From positions 48,610,381 through 48,674,380 of the forward strand of contig NC_087065.1 in the NCBI RefSeq assembly GCF_963678635.1: DNA of 64,000 bases, given 5' to 3'. Both the position numbers and the translations under genes were made by a program. Numbering within the stretch: position 1 is the stretch's first letter; each line of letters starts with the position of its first letter. The notes below the pieces were generated by a model. The model was not told the DNA's origin, made no database searches, and worked only from the letters and a program-made list of their open reading frames with translations. This stretch comes from Symsagittifera roscoffensis (lineage: Eukaryota > Xenacoelomorpha > Acoela > Convolutidae). Below are positions 46,504 to 57,434 of this stretch, piece by piece.

Positions 46504-47083
46504 TATCTGAATTCATTGAATAATTTCACTTCGAGTAAAGTAAACAGAATCGGTAGCGCAATTTAATTGTAAGATGAACAGAGATGAAAAGGACCTTCGC
46601 CCACTTGCGAGCAAAAATTAGACTATATTAGGCAGGCAATCATATAAAAAATCATAATCTCAGATAATTAGGTTCCATTTGTTGTTCATATGTGACTAGG
46701 AGAAAAAGAAAACAAGATAAGTAAATCTCAAGTTTTTTTAAAATAGCAGTTTAAAAAAAAATAATTAAAAAATGTCTCCGCCTCTCAATCGAAATGTCGG
46801 ATGTTCGAGGCCCACCATGATCCGTGCTCGTTGCTTGCAATATTAATCAGCCCAGAAAAAAGCGCAAGTAGTTCCTAAGTGGGACACAACAGCGGTTCTG
46901 TGAGGAGCTGAACAGCCCATATGTTAGTCCTTTCTCTTGAGAATAAATGGTTTTAAATTTCGTTTAAAATTCTCAGTTGATTTGTAAGAATTAAAAGAAC
47001 CCTGAACAAGCTAAAAAAATAAACGAAGCTGATTTGATTAACATTTATTGTCGCTGATTTTAGACAACGCCAATAACGCCTAT
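46504..47083. other. Upstream flank of UTP13, no gene
   Basis: No recognisable coding sequence. It includes the left copy (46998-47078) of an 80-bp direct repeat whose partner is at 47630-47712, on the other side of the left arm of a large inverted repeat. A short tRNA-like T-arm motif near 46800 is not supported by other arms. Confidence 0.5.
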
Positions 47084-48485
47084 ATTGGACTCCCAGTACT
47101 CGATACTCGCGCCAAACTTCATTCAATTTTCTCCATGTTCTTTTTCGCAGAAGGGGCAGGCAAAATGTTCTACTACAGTCTCCAGGTTACATATTTTTTC
47201 AAGTCTAACAGCATTACTGTTTGATCATTTCCGTTTATGAGCACCCAAAATAAATTTTTTACCTTGTTTTTTTTTCGTGGTAGAAGAAGCACTGAATGAT
47301 TCCTTACGCGCACTGCGATCCAATGATAATTGGCCAACCTCCTTTCCTTGAGCATTCTCGTCACAGTTCATATTTAAACCCATAGATTATCCATATCATT
47401 CCTTAAGGCAGATTTTTGCCAAGACTGATTGAACTTTACCATAGGTTGGCAATTCAGTGTGATATACTCAGATTTCAGTTCATTAAAATGTTGTACTGTC
47501 TTCTTGCTGTGTTCAGCAAGTATCTCGATTTTGTTATTTTTTAGTGGCCGCAGAGTGGCCGTAAAGGAGACACCTACCCCAGTTATAATCTCTTTGATGG
47601 TGAAAAATGATTTTCGTCTGCTTTAATTTGAACCCTGAAAAGCTAACACATGTTAAACAAAGCTGATTTGAATAACATTTATTTTCGCTGATTTTAGACA
47701 ACGCCAATTACGAAGAGGATTACATCACCAATCTGCAGCGCCAGAGTATAGATTTCATATGAGAACACTCAAAACTGAATAAACGCAAGCTGAAACGTAT
47801 TCCTCAAAAATGTGTCTGATTTTTCATACATAGTCTCTCAAAATGACGCCCTTATAACAGTATTTGATCTTACGAACAATAAGATGGGCGAGAAAATTAA
47901 ATCAGACGAAATTGATGCCTGCTATAATCTTCCCAGCGATTGATACGCCAAACCGATGATCGCGAAAATCATTTTTCACCATCAAAGAGATTATAACTGG
48001 GGTAGGTGTCTCCTTTACGGCCACGAAAAAATAACATAATCGAGATACTTGCTGAACACGGCAAGAAGACAGTGCAACATTTTAATGAACTGAAAGCTTA
48101 GTATACCTTACAGAATTGCCAACCTATGGTAAAGTTCAATCAGTCTTGGCAAAAATCTGCCTCAAGGAATGATATGGATAAATTATGGGTTTAAATATGA
48201 ACTGTGACGAGAATGCTCAAGGAAAGGAGGTTGGCCAATTATCATTGGATCGCAGTGCGCGTAAGGAATCATTCAGTGCTTCTTCTACCACGAAAAAAAA
48301 AACAAGGTAAAAAATTTATTTTGGGTGGTCATAAACGGAAATGATCAAACAGTAATGCTGTTAGGCTTGAAAAAATATGTAACCTGGAGACTGTAGTAGA
48401 ACATTTTGCCTGCCCCTTCTGCGAAAAAGAACATGGAGAAAATTGAATGAAGTTTGGCGCGAGTATCGAGTACTGAGAATCCAAT
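47084..48485. repeat. Large inverted repeat, about 525-bp arms
   Basis: Left arm 47084-47616 and right arm 47963-48485 are nearly identical reverse complements; the main difference is an 11-bp extra stretch in the left arm near 47545. The spacer is about 346 bp. The left arm is itself flanked by an 80-bp direct repeat (46998-47078 and 47630-47712; both contain CGCTGATTTTAGACAACGCC). The arms carry a protein-like frame (47173-47364 minus: RRLANYHWIAVRVRNHSV, NLFWVLINGNDQTVMLL) that is mirrored on the plus strand in the right arm. It is probably part of a transposon duplicated in inverted orientation. Family unknown. Confidence 0.88.
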
Positions 48486-50190
48486 AACTGCTACGCTACA
48501 GAAGAACTTCTTTTTCTAAATCAACACTTAAAAAAATTTTAAATACTGAAGTCATTAGCACCAACTTAGTGTCACGGTCGATTTACTAACGAAACCATAT
48601 TTAATTCTTTTGTGATACATGGCTCGCTAAAAACGATTAACTCGACATGTTTCTTCAAAGAGATGGTTACCAGTAGGACGTTTGTCAACAGACGGGAAAA
48701 AAGTTGTGGTTAGGCTATTTTGTAGAGAATTGTTTAAACAATTAATCAACTTTTGATATTACTTTAGAGCAGATTTCGTAAAAAATTTTAATCAAGGATT
48801 GTTACAAAACCACGGTTAGTTTAGCTTACCGCCTACCTAGTTAAGACTTTTCAGAAAATTTCAATCAATTTTTATATGGAAACACTTTTTCGAATAATAA
48901 TCAAAACAATGTCGGAAACTTTAATATTGACTGTTATCTGAGTTTTTTATTACAAAAATATGCAAAAACCGGATTTTCATCAATTTGACTTCAAAATAAA
49001 ACAAAGGAACCAGAGTTAATGCAACCTCACAAACTTGGTTTGATTATTTTTTATCACTAAAATTTGAAAGCAACCAAGTGTTCAGTTAATTAACCATCAT
49101 TTGGGCTTATTTGGAACTATCCTTTATTGTATATGGAGATAGCCCAGTTTTTGTACGGGACTACAAAACACTTTATTCACAGGAGAAGGTACCCCTTCTG
49201 ATAATCTTACATTGCATATAAAAGCAGATGTATCCTGATGATTTTGCTCCTGAAGTTTAAATACCAAACTAAAAATCGGATCTCAAACAGACCGAAGAAT
49301 GTAAGAAAGAAGCGAGACAAAGCTCACTCTTTTATGGTGCAATCGACCTAGCCTAAAAACGTTGTACATAGAAAAAAGAAAACTCGAATGAAATGAGAAA
49401 CCAGATCTAACAGGAAGACTTTCTATGATAAAAAAAAGTCAGGTAGCGATAATTCGAAACAAATATTCAGAACAGCCAATAATTTTTGTGGGAAAAAATT
49501 GTTCTCTGATGTGTAATATTTATGTTAATGCGCACAATACTTTGTTTTTACCGCATTTGAATAGTGATATTTTCCGTGACTAGCTGAAAAATGTCCGGAA
49601 AACCTTTATTTTGAATAGTTGTCCAAAACAATAGCCAGAAACAGTGAGATGACTAGGGTGTGTAAAATTTTAAGAAAGTTCATGGTTAATGGGGAGATTA
49701 ACCAAAATTTGTAACTGGCCTTTTCAGCTAGTCTTCCCTAAGAGAAACTAAAAAAGATAAGCGTATAACGCACCTCCGGTACTTCAAACAAATTATGAAC
49801 ATGGCTTTTGCTTTCATATAAATTATTTGGAAAAAAAGCTGCGAAATAAATGCAACCATAAAAAGAGTCGGAACAATCCAACAATGCTTTTTATTTCAAA
49901 ATTTGAACAAAAAAAATAATTTTGACTTGAAGGTTTTTAAACTAAGATGGTCAGACCTCAAGAACTAGTGGGTTTCATATCTTCATAAACGAAAACAGAA
50001 AAAGCCGACAAGATACAACTGCATTTTCCATATTAAAAAAAGAAACACTTTCAATTGCAACATCATCAAATTCATATATGGGAGACATAATCCAGCGTAA
50101 TTGATTTTCAGTTATCAGACTTTTGTCATTAATGAAAAAATTTGAGTAATAATATTAGGATGAGAGGCCATATATGCATCCGCTGGTAGT
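48486..50190. other. Intergenic sequence without recognisable gene
   Basis: AT-rich, no protein-like ORF, no clear repeat or RNA gene by eye. Confidence 0.45.
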
Positions 50191-50194
50191 AACC

Positions 50195-51010
50195 TGATAT
50201 CACCCCGTCAAAGGGTCCACAAGTTCAAATTTTGAAAAGTATTTATTTGAAATTCAACTTTTGAAAGTTTTCCAAAGATAGAAAGGTCATATCTAAGAAA
50301 GCAAGACCCGAAAGCAAGTAAGATTCCAGACAAACATCCTGAGAAAACCTCGAGCGCACCCCACAATAGCGTTGAGTATTTCGAACTTGAAAATTATTTT
50401 ACATCTTAAGTTTTAAGAAACATTTTGAAAACAAAAAACTGCAGATCTCAAAAACTAAAATGATTTGAGTGCATCAATTTGTAGGCAAGATCTTAAACCT
50501 GTGAGAGTACGCAGAAAACACCCCATAGCTGGGTTGGGAATTTCAAATTTTGAAACGTTTTTTTTTTTTTTTCGTTTTTTTTTTGAAAAATATGAAACAT
50601 GTTAAGAAAACGACGCATCTCGGTAACCAAAAACATTTGAGCAGTTACCATCGGAAACAATATTTGCAACGTCTGAGAATACCCTGACAGCACTTCACGC
50701 TATAGAGTTGAGAATTTCAACTTTTGTTAAATATCTGAGTTACTTGAAAACTTTTAAAAAACGTCATATTTCGTTAACTAAAACGATTTAAGAAGTCAAA
50801 TTTTAAGGAAAGATTTGAAAACCCTGAGAGTACCCTCACAGCACCCAATTACAGAGTTGAGCAATTCAATTCTTGTCCAAGATTAATTTTCATTTTGAAA
50901 AAATGATAAAACAACGTCATATCTCGTAAATTAAGATTTGAGCAGTCATATTTTGAGGCAAGATTTGGAAAACGCTTACAACATCCCACTATCGAGTTGC
51001 TTATTTCAAA
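50195..51010. repeat. Degenerate tandem repeat, 145-175 bp period
   Basis: Successive copies share a GCACCCCA...AGNGTTGAG-ATTTC core at about 50356, 50519, 50690, 50839 and 50982 (for example GCACTTCACGCTATAGAG, then TTGAGAATTTC). Each is followed by a poly-A/T-rich part, then a CGTCATATCTCGTAA-like part and GAGCAGTCA. Copies are strongly diverged. A T-rich run (50558-50583) lies in one copy. Confidence 0.7.
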
Positions 51011-51789
51011 TTTGGCGAAAAACACACAGTGAAGCCTGAAAATTGATAAAATTTCTTAAGCATTGCAACATACGATATAGCTTAAACGTGCAAAAATTCT
51101 TGCGTTAAACATGCAAAATAATACGTTGAAAAAGCTTAAACATGGCGAGATTCTGAAGCCCGCATTTGAATATATAATAGATAACAGATTAACAACGGGG
51201 CAAGTTACATGTCCGGGGTACTGCTCGTGTTGCTGTCACATGGAAGCCCCATAAGTAATAGGATGTTGACTTAGTGAGGCGAGTAAATATTCAGTTAACT
51301 CTCCCTAAGGCTATCCTCGTGTTGGGGATGTCAGAGCACGAAAATGGGCAATATTCATTCGCAGCACCGAGAACTGCATTACTCTTTTTTGAGAGCAGAA
51401 ACTAAAACTTCAATGACAGCTGCTGCGGGAGTATCATGACACATAGTCATTTAGAGATTAAGATTGATGGCCTTTATATTTACACATTGCGCTTGCAGAT
51501 TTCAGCCTTTCACTGTTTCTGGTTTCTCGTGAAAGGAGTTGTCAACGGCGATGGAGAAATGGATAGCTTTCGTAAATGATCCATTCTAACTGGTATATTT
51601 AGAGCCCAATGAGGGATTGTGATTGAAATCGAGTATTCCGCATGAGCAAAACGAAAAAAACCTATAGAGTATATTATATAATATCAGTGATGATACATTT
51701 ACAAATTACCAGGAATAAATCAAATTGACTTTCAATGACAAAAAAACTGCTCAAATCACAACAAAAACCAGACTTCGGCAACTAAGCCG

Positions 51790-52560
51790 TCAAAAAGTAA
51801 CTTAACTTTTCTCTTAAAGGCCTTAACTTTTTTCTTCAAAGAAGAGGCCGTAGCCGAGGTCAAAAAGTTCCCAAAACACGGTCAACAAACCTCCAAAAAA
51901 TTTTCCGAGGAGCATAACTTTTAGTGTAAAAATTGGGCGTAGCCATTTAAGCCGGTGAACTTCTTCACACAACCTGTTATTTCGATTAAGATCTGGATAT
52001 CAGATTTGACAGGATAGTTATCGAAAACAGTCAAACAATTTCCAAAACACGCTCAATAAACCTCCAAAAAAAATTCCGAGGAGCATAACTTTTTGTGTAA
52101 AAATTGGAAGGTGAACTTCTTTACACAACCTGTTAATTCGATTAAACCCTTGATATCAGAATTTGCAAGATAGTTATCAAGAACAGTCAAACAATTTCCA
52201 TAACACGGTCAATAAACCTCCAAAAAAATTCCGAAGAGCATGACTTTTTGGGTAGAAAGTGGGCGTAGCCATTTAAGCAGGTGAACTTCTTCACACAATC
52301 TGCTAATTCGATTGAGCCCAAAATCTTAGATTCGAAAGAGTAGTTTTCGAGAAATGTCTAATTCCAAAAAAAGCTAAAAAAAAAACAAATATAATCGACT
52401 TTTCCGATGTTCATAAGATTTTCACGTCCATAATGTAAAAAAATTGGCCTAGGCTGCTAAGGCAGCTGAGCTTACCACAACCTGTTCTCTCCGTCGAACC
52501 CAAAATCTGAGATTTGGGAGGGTAGTTTTTGAGAAAATCCAAAAACTGGGTCAGAAACTC
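51790..52560. repeat. Degenerate tandem repeat, 155-170 bp period
   Basis: Copies with ACACGGTCAATAAACCTCCA near 51873, 52044 and 52200, each followed by CCGAGGAGCATAACTTTTTG, a GGGCGTAGCCATTTAAGC part and GTGAACTTCTTCACACAACC. Two further, more diverged copies reach about 52560, where a C15 run (52560-52574) occurs. A single related stretch is present at 35930-36310. Confidence 0.8.
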
Positions 52561-52574
52561 CCCCCCCCCCCCCA

Positions 52575-53290
52575 AGACTGTTTTCGAAGGCTGTAGAAAG
52601 TGGGTTAATGTAAGAAGAGACTAGGCGTTCATGCAAGCACATATGTGAGTGGGCGGCCTAATTTATGAAAAGCGAATTAGTTTTTTAGAAAAGCTACAAT
52701 TTTTGAGAAACGAAAAATTTCCCAAAGCGTCAAAAAAACCGACCACATACATTTTCATAATAGCTGTTTTATCAAACGGGAATTTTGTCTTCGAAACGGC
52801 GCAATTTAATATGACTTAGTCTATATAAAACTATCCGAAAAAGTTTGAAAAGAGAAAAAAACTATTCAAAATCAGAATTTTACAAATTCGAAGACAACTT
52901 TCAATTATAATAATCACTGTCAAATTTAAAAAACACTCTTTGCAAATCCGGATGGTTAAAAATTGTTTTAACTAAAAAATTTGCTATCTGAAAAAAAAAA
53001 CGGAAAATGAGCCGATGGAAATTAAGACGAAAACGATGAATCCGAAAAAATATCAGGATCTTGGTAAACAAGTTGTTAGCCTGGAAAAAGTATACTTTCC
53101 GATTTTACAACACTTGCTAATCGCAAGCGTAACCAATAGCTGACATACTGGCAACCTTGACAGCAGCAGCCTAATGAGGTGCCATTGATTATCAAATGCG
53201 AATTCAAAGTAAAGTTCTGATCACTTAACAAAACAAAAGCTAGGCGAAGAGTGAATTACTCAACACAAAACCGGAAACATATCAATTCAG
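52575..53290. other. Intergenic, 3' flank of RPL3
   Basis: No gene recognised. The final 100 bp is the likely 3' UTR of the ribosomal protein gene. No canonical AATAAA is seen on the minus strand immediately after its stop. Confidence 0.45.
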
Positions 53291-53295
53291 ACGTT

Positions 53296-54620
53296 TCAAA
53301 CAGTCTTGTCTCCACCAGCGGATACCACAACGGTTCGTTCTCGCTTGCTCGGACCGTAGTAGGCCTTCTTCTCAGCAGTAGTCTGGAATCGGCCGGTTCC
53401 CTTTTTGCTGGTGGTGTCAATAAGCTTCAAATTCACTTTCTCCATGGCACTTCTCGATCCCACATGCGACAACATGCTTTTTCTTAGCGTCAACAGACGT
53501 CTCTTAGGTCCTCCGCAACTTCCTGAAAATTTCAAAGTTTTATCGTTGAATTTTTTTTTGAAACATTTGAACAAATTTGAGTGCAAAACTTATGTGAAAA
53601 AAAACAATAGTAATTTAACATACCTTTGATCATGAGAAAATCATTCTTGATATATCCATAGAGTGGCCATCCACCCATTGGATTTATCGTCTTGTTGGTA
53701 ATATCAGCCTCAGTAACACCTGACTTCTTCATTTCATCTTTGTCTCCAACTCTGTAGATCTTCTTGTTGATCTCAGTTCGATGATGGTAACCCTTTTGAC
53801 CAGCACGTGCAACAGAATACTGGATACGAGCAGGATGCCAGGCTCCGATACATGCCACCTTTCTCAATCCTTTGTGAGTTTTTCGCGGAAGCTTCTTGGT
53901 ATGCCAACGTGAAGTGACACCCTTGAAACCTTTACCCTTTGTAATACAAATCACGTCTATCATTTCTTCGAAGTTGAACACATCTTTGACCCGTACATCC
54001 TGTTCAAACTTGCTGACGACAAAATCGATTTTCTCAGCAATGGTTCCTCCGTTGATCTGAAATTCCATGATGGGATCACGCTTTGTCTGCACGGATCGAA
54101 TTCGCTTTTTGTTGTTTACAACCATCTGAGTATGGCAGATAGCTCGAATTGAAGTGCAATACTTCTTCATCAGCTCCTTCAATTTTTCAAGTTCCTTTTC
54201 CGATCCATACCTTGAAGCAATCTTAGAGAACGCATTTGTCTTCTTGGTTCGATACCAATTCCTCACAATTCTCTTCTTGAACCCATCGTTGACATGCTTT
54301 GCCCAGATAGTCTTTAGCTGCTTCAAACCATTGGGGGTCTTGATGTACCCGACACAACCAACTACAGTCATTGGTGGTGTTTCTATCATCGTCACGGGTT
54401 CAGAGGTCTCTTTGTTGTGCAGCTTGGATCCTGGTTTCTCAACCTCTCTTATGACATGGGTCATTCCAGCCTTGAATCCCATAAATCCAGTGAAATGAGG
54501 CTTCTTGGAGGGGTCATCTTTCGGAAACGCCTTTATCTTTCCTCGACCTCGCTTGCATCGTTTGCGGGGAAGAAACCCAAGATGTCCATGCCTTGGCGCT
54601 TCGAACTTTCGGTGAGACAT
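53296..54620 (-). CDS. rpl3: Large-subunit ribosomal protein L3 (uL3), two exons
   Basis: Exon 1 54620-53624 and exon 2 53522-53296, joined in phase 1 by a 101-bp intron (AAAG/GTATGT to TTTTCAG/GA), giving 407 residues; animal RPL3 is about 403. The N-terminus [20 protein letters not shown] is invariant in type. [20 protein letters not shown] and the [15 protein letters not shown] loop reach towards the peptidyl-transferase centre in known ribosomes. [10 protein letters not shown] and [16 protein letters not shown] are in the second half. The protein is essential for 60S assembly and peptide bond formation. The C-terminal tail after KRERTVVV is short and unlike that of model species. The gene has higher GC than its flanks, as expected of a highly expressed gene. 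Antisense frames are shadows. Confidence 0.97.
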
Positions 54621-54629
54621 TTTTCACTC

Positions 54630-54640
54630 CTGAAAACTTA
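54630..54640 (-). promoter_or_regulatory. Splice acceptor 9 nt before the RPL3 start codon
   Basis: On the minus strand GTTTTCAG is followed by GAGTGAAAA and then the ATG at 54620. The acceptor could end a 5'-UTR intron or, if the organism is a nematode, be the site where a spliced leader is added. No strong matching donor was found nearby by eye. Confidence 0.5.
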
Positions 54641-54649
54641 AACAATGTT

Positions 54650-55080
54650 ATATTTGCTTTTTACCATAGCAGCTCACAGTCTACTAAAAGGCCGATCACT
54701 TAATTATTTTCGAGAAAGCAAGAACACTTTCTAGTTGTTCAACCTATGACTAAAAAGCAACGTTTCTAAAAGCAGTCAAACAGTAATGGGTCGACGAACA
54801 GATGAATTTAAGGCAGTACCAACTGTTTAGTGTGATATCAAAGCGTTCGACGTTATTGAGTTATTTGAGCAAATAACCACAACATTAATTGCCACAAAAC
54901 TCGTAACTGAGCTTAGTTTGCGCAACAGTGTAATATCAGAACAGCGCATTGTATATGACAAAACCAAATATTCGGAGTAAACCTTAAATCAAACCTTTCA
55001 GCAATGAACTGGGAAAACTTCTAGACGAAACACCTCAGAGAAAATATATTCAAGGTGTGCCAGTCGATCATAAGAAAAAA
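54650..55080. other. Upstream flank of RPL3, no gene
   Basis: Likely promoter region of RPL3. No TATA box or known motif could be assigned with confidence. Confidence 0.4.
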
Positions 55081-55081
55081 A

Positions 55082-55549
55082 GGTACTACTATGATAGAGT
55101 GGTCCCTCGAAAAAGCAACTATGATAGACAGGTCCCGCATGCATTTCGCATGTTATAATTTTGAAAACTAATTTGTGTATAAATTATTCATTTCTTGCAT
55201 CTTGCAAAATATGTTCAGCCAGAAACTTTTCAGATTGAAAATTGTAATCACTATTGATTATATATTGAAATTTGCTCGCTTTACTTTATTTTACGGTTTA
55301 ACAACCAAATAATTAGGTTGACTTATTTGTCATCAAAACGCACTATTGGCGTTTTTTTTTTAATTTCCAACCTTAAAATGGTGAGGGGGAGGTTCTAAGA
55401 GGTAACAAAACATGAAATTTGCTTGAAAATATACTGCGACATCTTTCTGAAAGGCGTAATCATAATTATTAAACGATTTGAGAGCTCTAGGTGTCTTATT
55501 CTCAAGGTACCTGGTTATTTTCAAGGGACCACTCTATCATAGTAGTACC
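55082..55549. mobile_element. MITE-like element with 26-bp terminal inverted repeats
   Basis: The first 26 bp (55082-55107, starting GGTACTACTATGATAG and ending GTGGTCCCT) are the exact reverse complement of the last 26 bp (55524-55549). The interior is 416 bp with no ORF. A second, imperfect ACTATGATAGACAGGTCCC follows just inside the left end. Both outer flanks carry GAAAAAA, a possible target-site duplication, although it is low complexity. This fits a nonautonomous DNA transposon; the superfamily is not determined. Confidence 0.8.
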
Positions 55550-56990
55550 GAAAAAAGTTTTCGATCTAGAGTTTTTCAAAAATTTCGATTTTGGCCTTAT
55601 ATGCAGTTTTCTTGTAGTAACTGCAAATCAGAAAAGAAAATCAGAACAGCCGATTTTATAATTGCGGAAAATACGCTAGAAGAATCAATTTTTGACTCCA
55701 GTCTTTTTTTCCTGACAGAGAATTCAACAATAGAATCCGCAAAGTGGTCGAGAAAAACCTGCAGTATAATTACACCATTATTCTTCATGATAAAATTATA
55801 AAAACAGTTTGAGAGATAAGCAAGATATGATTTGACATTTGACCAGAATGGACAAAAAGCAATTTCGCGCTCGAATTTTTACTGGAACATCTAACCGAGC
55901 AGATTGATGGTTTTAATGAATTAGTGACGTTAATTGAACGATCAGACAAATCGGGAACGGCTAGTTTTGACTGACAAGCTAAAGGTTAAATTTTCGATTT
56001 GGACAAGAAAGATGCTCAGAGAGAACAACAACGGAAAAACGACAGCACATTGAGATTGTGACTAGAAATTTACAACTCGGAGTGATTTCTGACAATTTCT
56101 AGTCACTGTAACATTCGTCTACTGCAGTCACACATGAGGCTTAAGAAAAAAGGCCCTATAACCATTGGCTCAAGAGTCAGGGACACTATCTCTTGTGTTT
56201 TTGTACCTCAAATCAGTCGGAGCCAATTCGGTTCGCTTGTGACATGAGACTACGACCCGTTACAGCTTAAAGGCTACTACTAAAATATCCCCCCACTCTA
56301 GAATTAGAAACGTCCCCATACTTAGGTCTCTAGATACCCAAAATACATGAACGCCGTTAAAAACCGGGTTGGAACAATCCGTTAAGTTACTTTTTATTAG
56401 ACAGTGGAACTTTGATCCATTTCAGATGGATCAACCTAAAACTCGCCTTACCTCAACATAACAATTATAAAACACACTCTAGAAATTTAAATTAGTACTC
56501 ACATTGTAGCACGCTCAAGAAACAGGAAGTAAATAAGTCGGTATTGTTATTCAAGAATCAATAAAGTAACTAAAATGAGTTTAATGTTAGTCAGTTTTAA
56601 TAACAAGAACAAGTTTTTACTCTAGACTGTAAGTTCTCGTGAACCATTGGGACACTCTAGCTGTCCACCTTTCCACCGAAGGTTCACTCTAGTCCAGTTT
56701 AGAATAATACTCCAATCACAACAATCCAGTTCGTGGGAATGCGCTCGTCTCTGTTTTAGATGGGACAGCTCTACTCTCGATTATTATTGCTACTGAAATT
56801 GCGAATAGCAATTTCCCACTGATTTTTCTAGCAACTTTCCCGCGATTGTCACTCGATCGTTCTGACTTCTCTTTTCTGATTTTCAGTTATCGCGAGAAAA
56901 TCGTGCATAACAGATTCCATTCGAAATTTTGAAAAATTAAATTTCACTCCAAAATTAAGTGCTTTTTGCTTCTCTCAAGGTCAAACTTCC
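55550..56990. other. Intergenic sequence, possible 5' UTR near its end
   Basis: No protein-like frame to about 56700. From about 56740 the base composition rises in GC, and TCTGATTTTCAG at 56874-56885 is a good acceptor. This may mark the 5' region of the small exon that follows. Confidence 0.35.
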
Positions 56991-56994
56991 AAAT

Positions 56995-57060
56995 ATGACC
57001 GACTGGCACATACTCCCCGGACTCGAGATCGATGTCCTCATCGCGTGCTGTCTTCTGCCA
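56995..57060 (+). CDS. Candidate first coding exon of an unidentified gene
   Basis: ATG at 56995 opens a 22-codon frame, MTDWHILPGLEIDVLIACCL, which ends at a consensus donor GTAAGT (57061-57066). The GC content and codon use look coding. A plausible acceptor lies at about 57362-57367 (GAACCCAG). From there a plus-strand frame stays open for about 60 codons, overlapping antisense the 3' end of the giant ORF block, and stops at a TAG near 57560. The gene may have been cut by insertion of that block. No homologue recognised. Confidence 0.35.
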
Positions 57061-57434
57061 GTAAGTCCCAGAAAACCGAGTGTTACTCAAGATACAGTGC
57101 CAGTGGTCATTTACAGAAGTTTGCAGCAGACTTAAGCTTATCTACACCCCAAAATTCAAAGCCATGTAAAATTTTCACACTATCGCTAAACAGCAATCAA
57201 AATCTGCACACACCTGCACTTGAATTCTCGTTTTTCAAGCCAATTTAAAATTTCTTTTGTCCCATTCAATTAGGAAATTGTCATGCAGCATTTTCGTTTA
57301 TATAATAGATATAGCATATTAATAACAATATCTTGTTTTGTTAAAATTTCTTTTTCGTGAACCCAGGTTTCACCCGGATCCACGCTCAAGCCCCCTTTCC
57401 CTCTCAAGACTCAAGATCCATTCGAGCCACCTGC

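Noticed and set aside
46780-46850. tRNA-like sequence around GGATGTTCGAGGCCC
   Set aside because: A T-loop-like motif only; no matching acceptor or anticodon stem.
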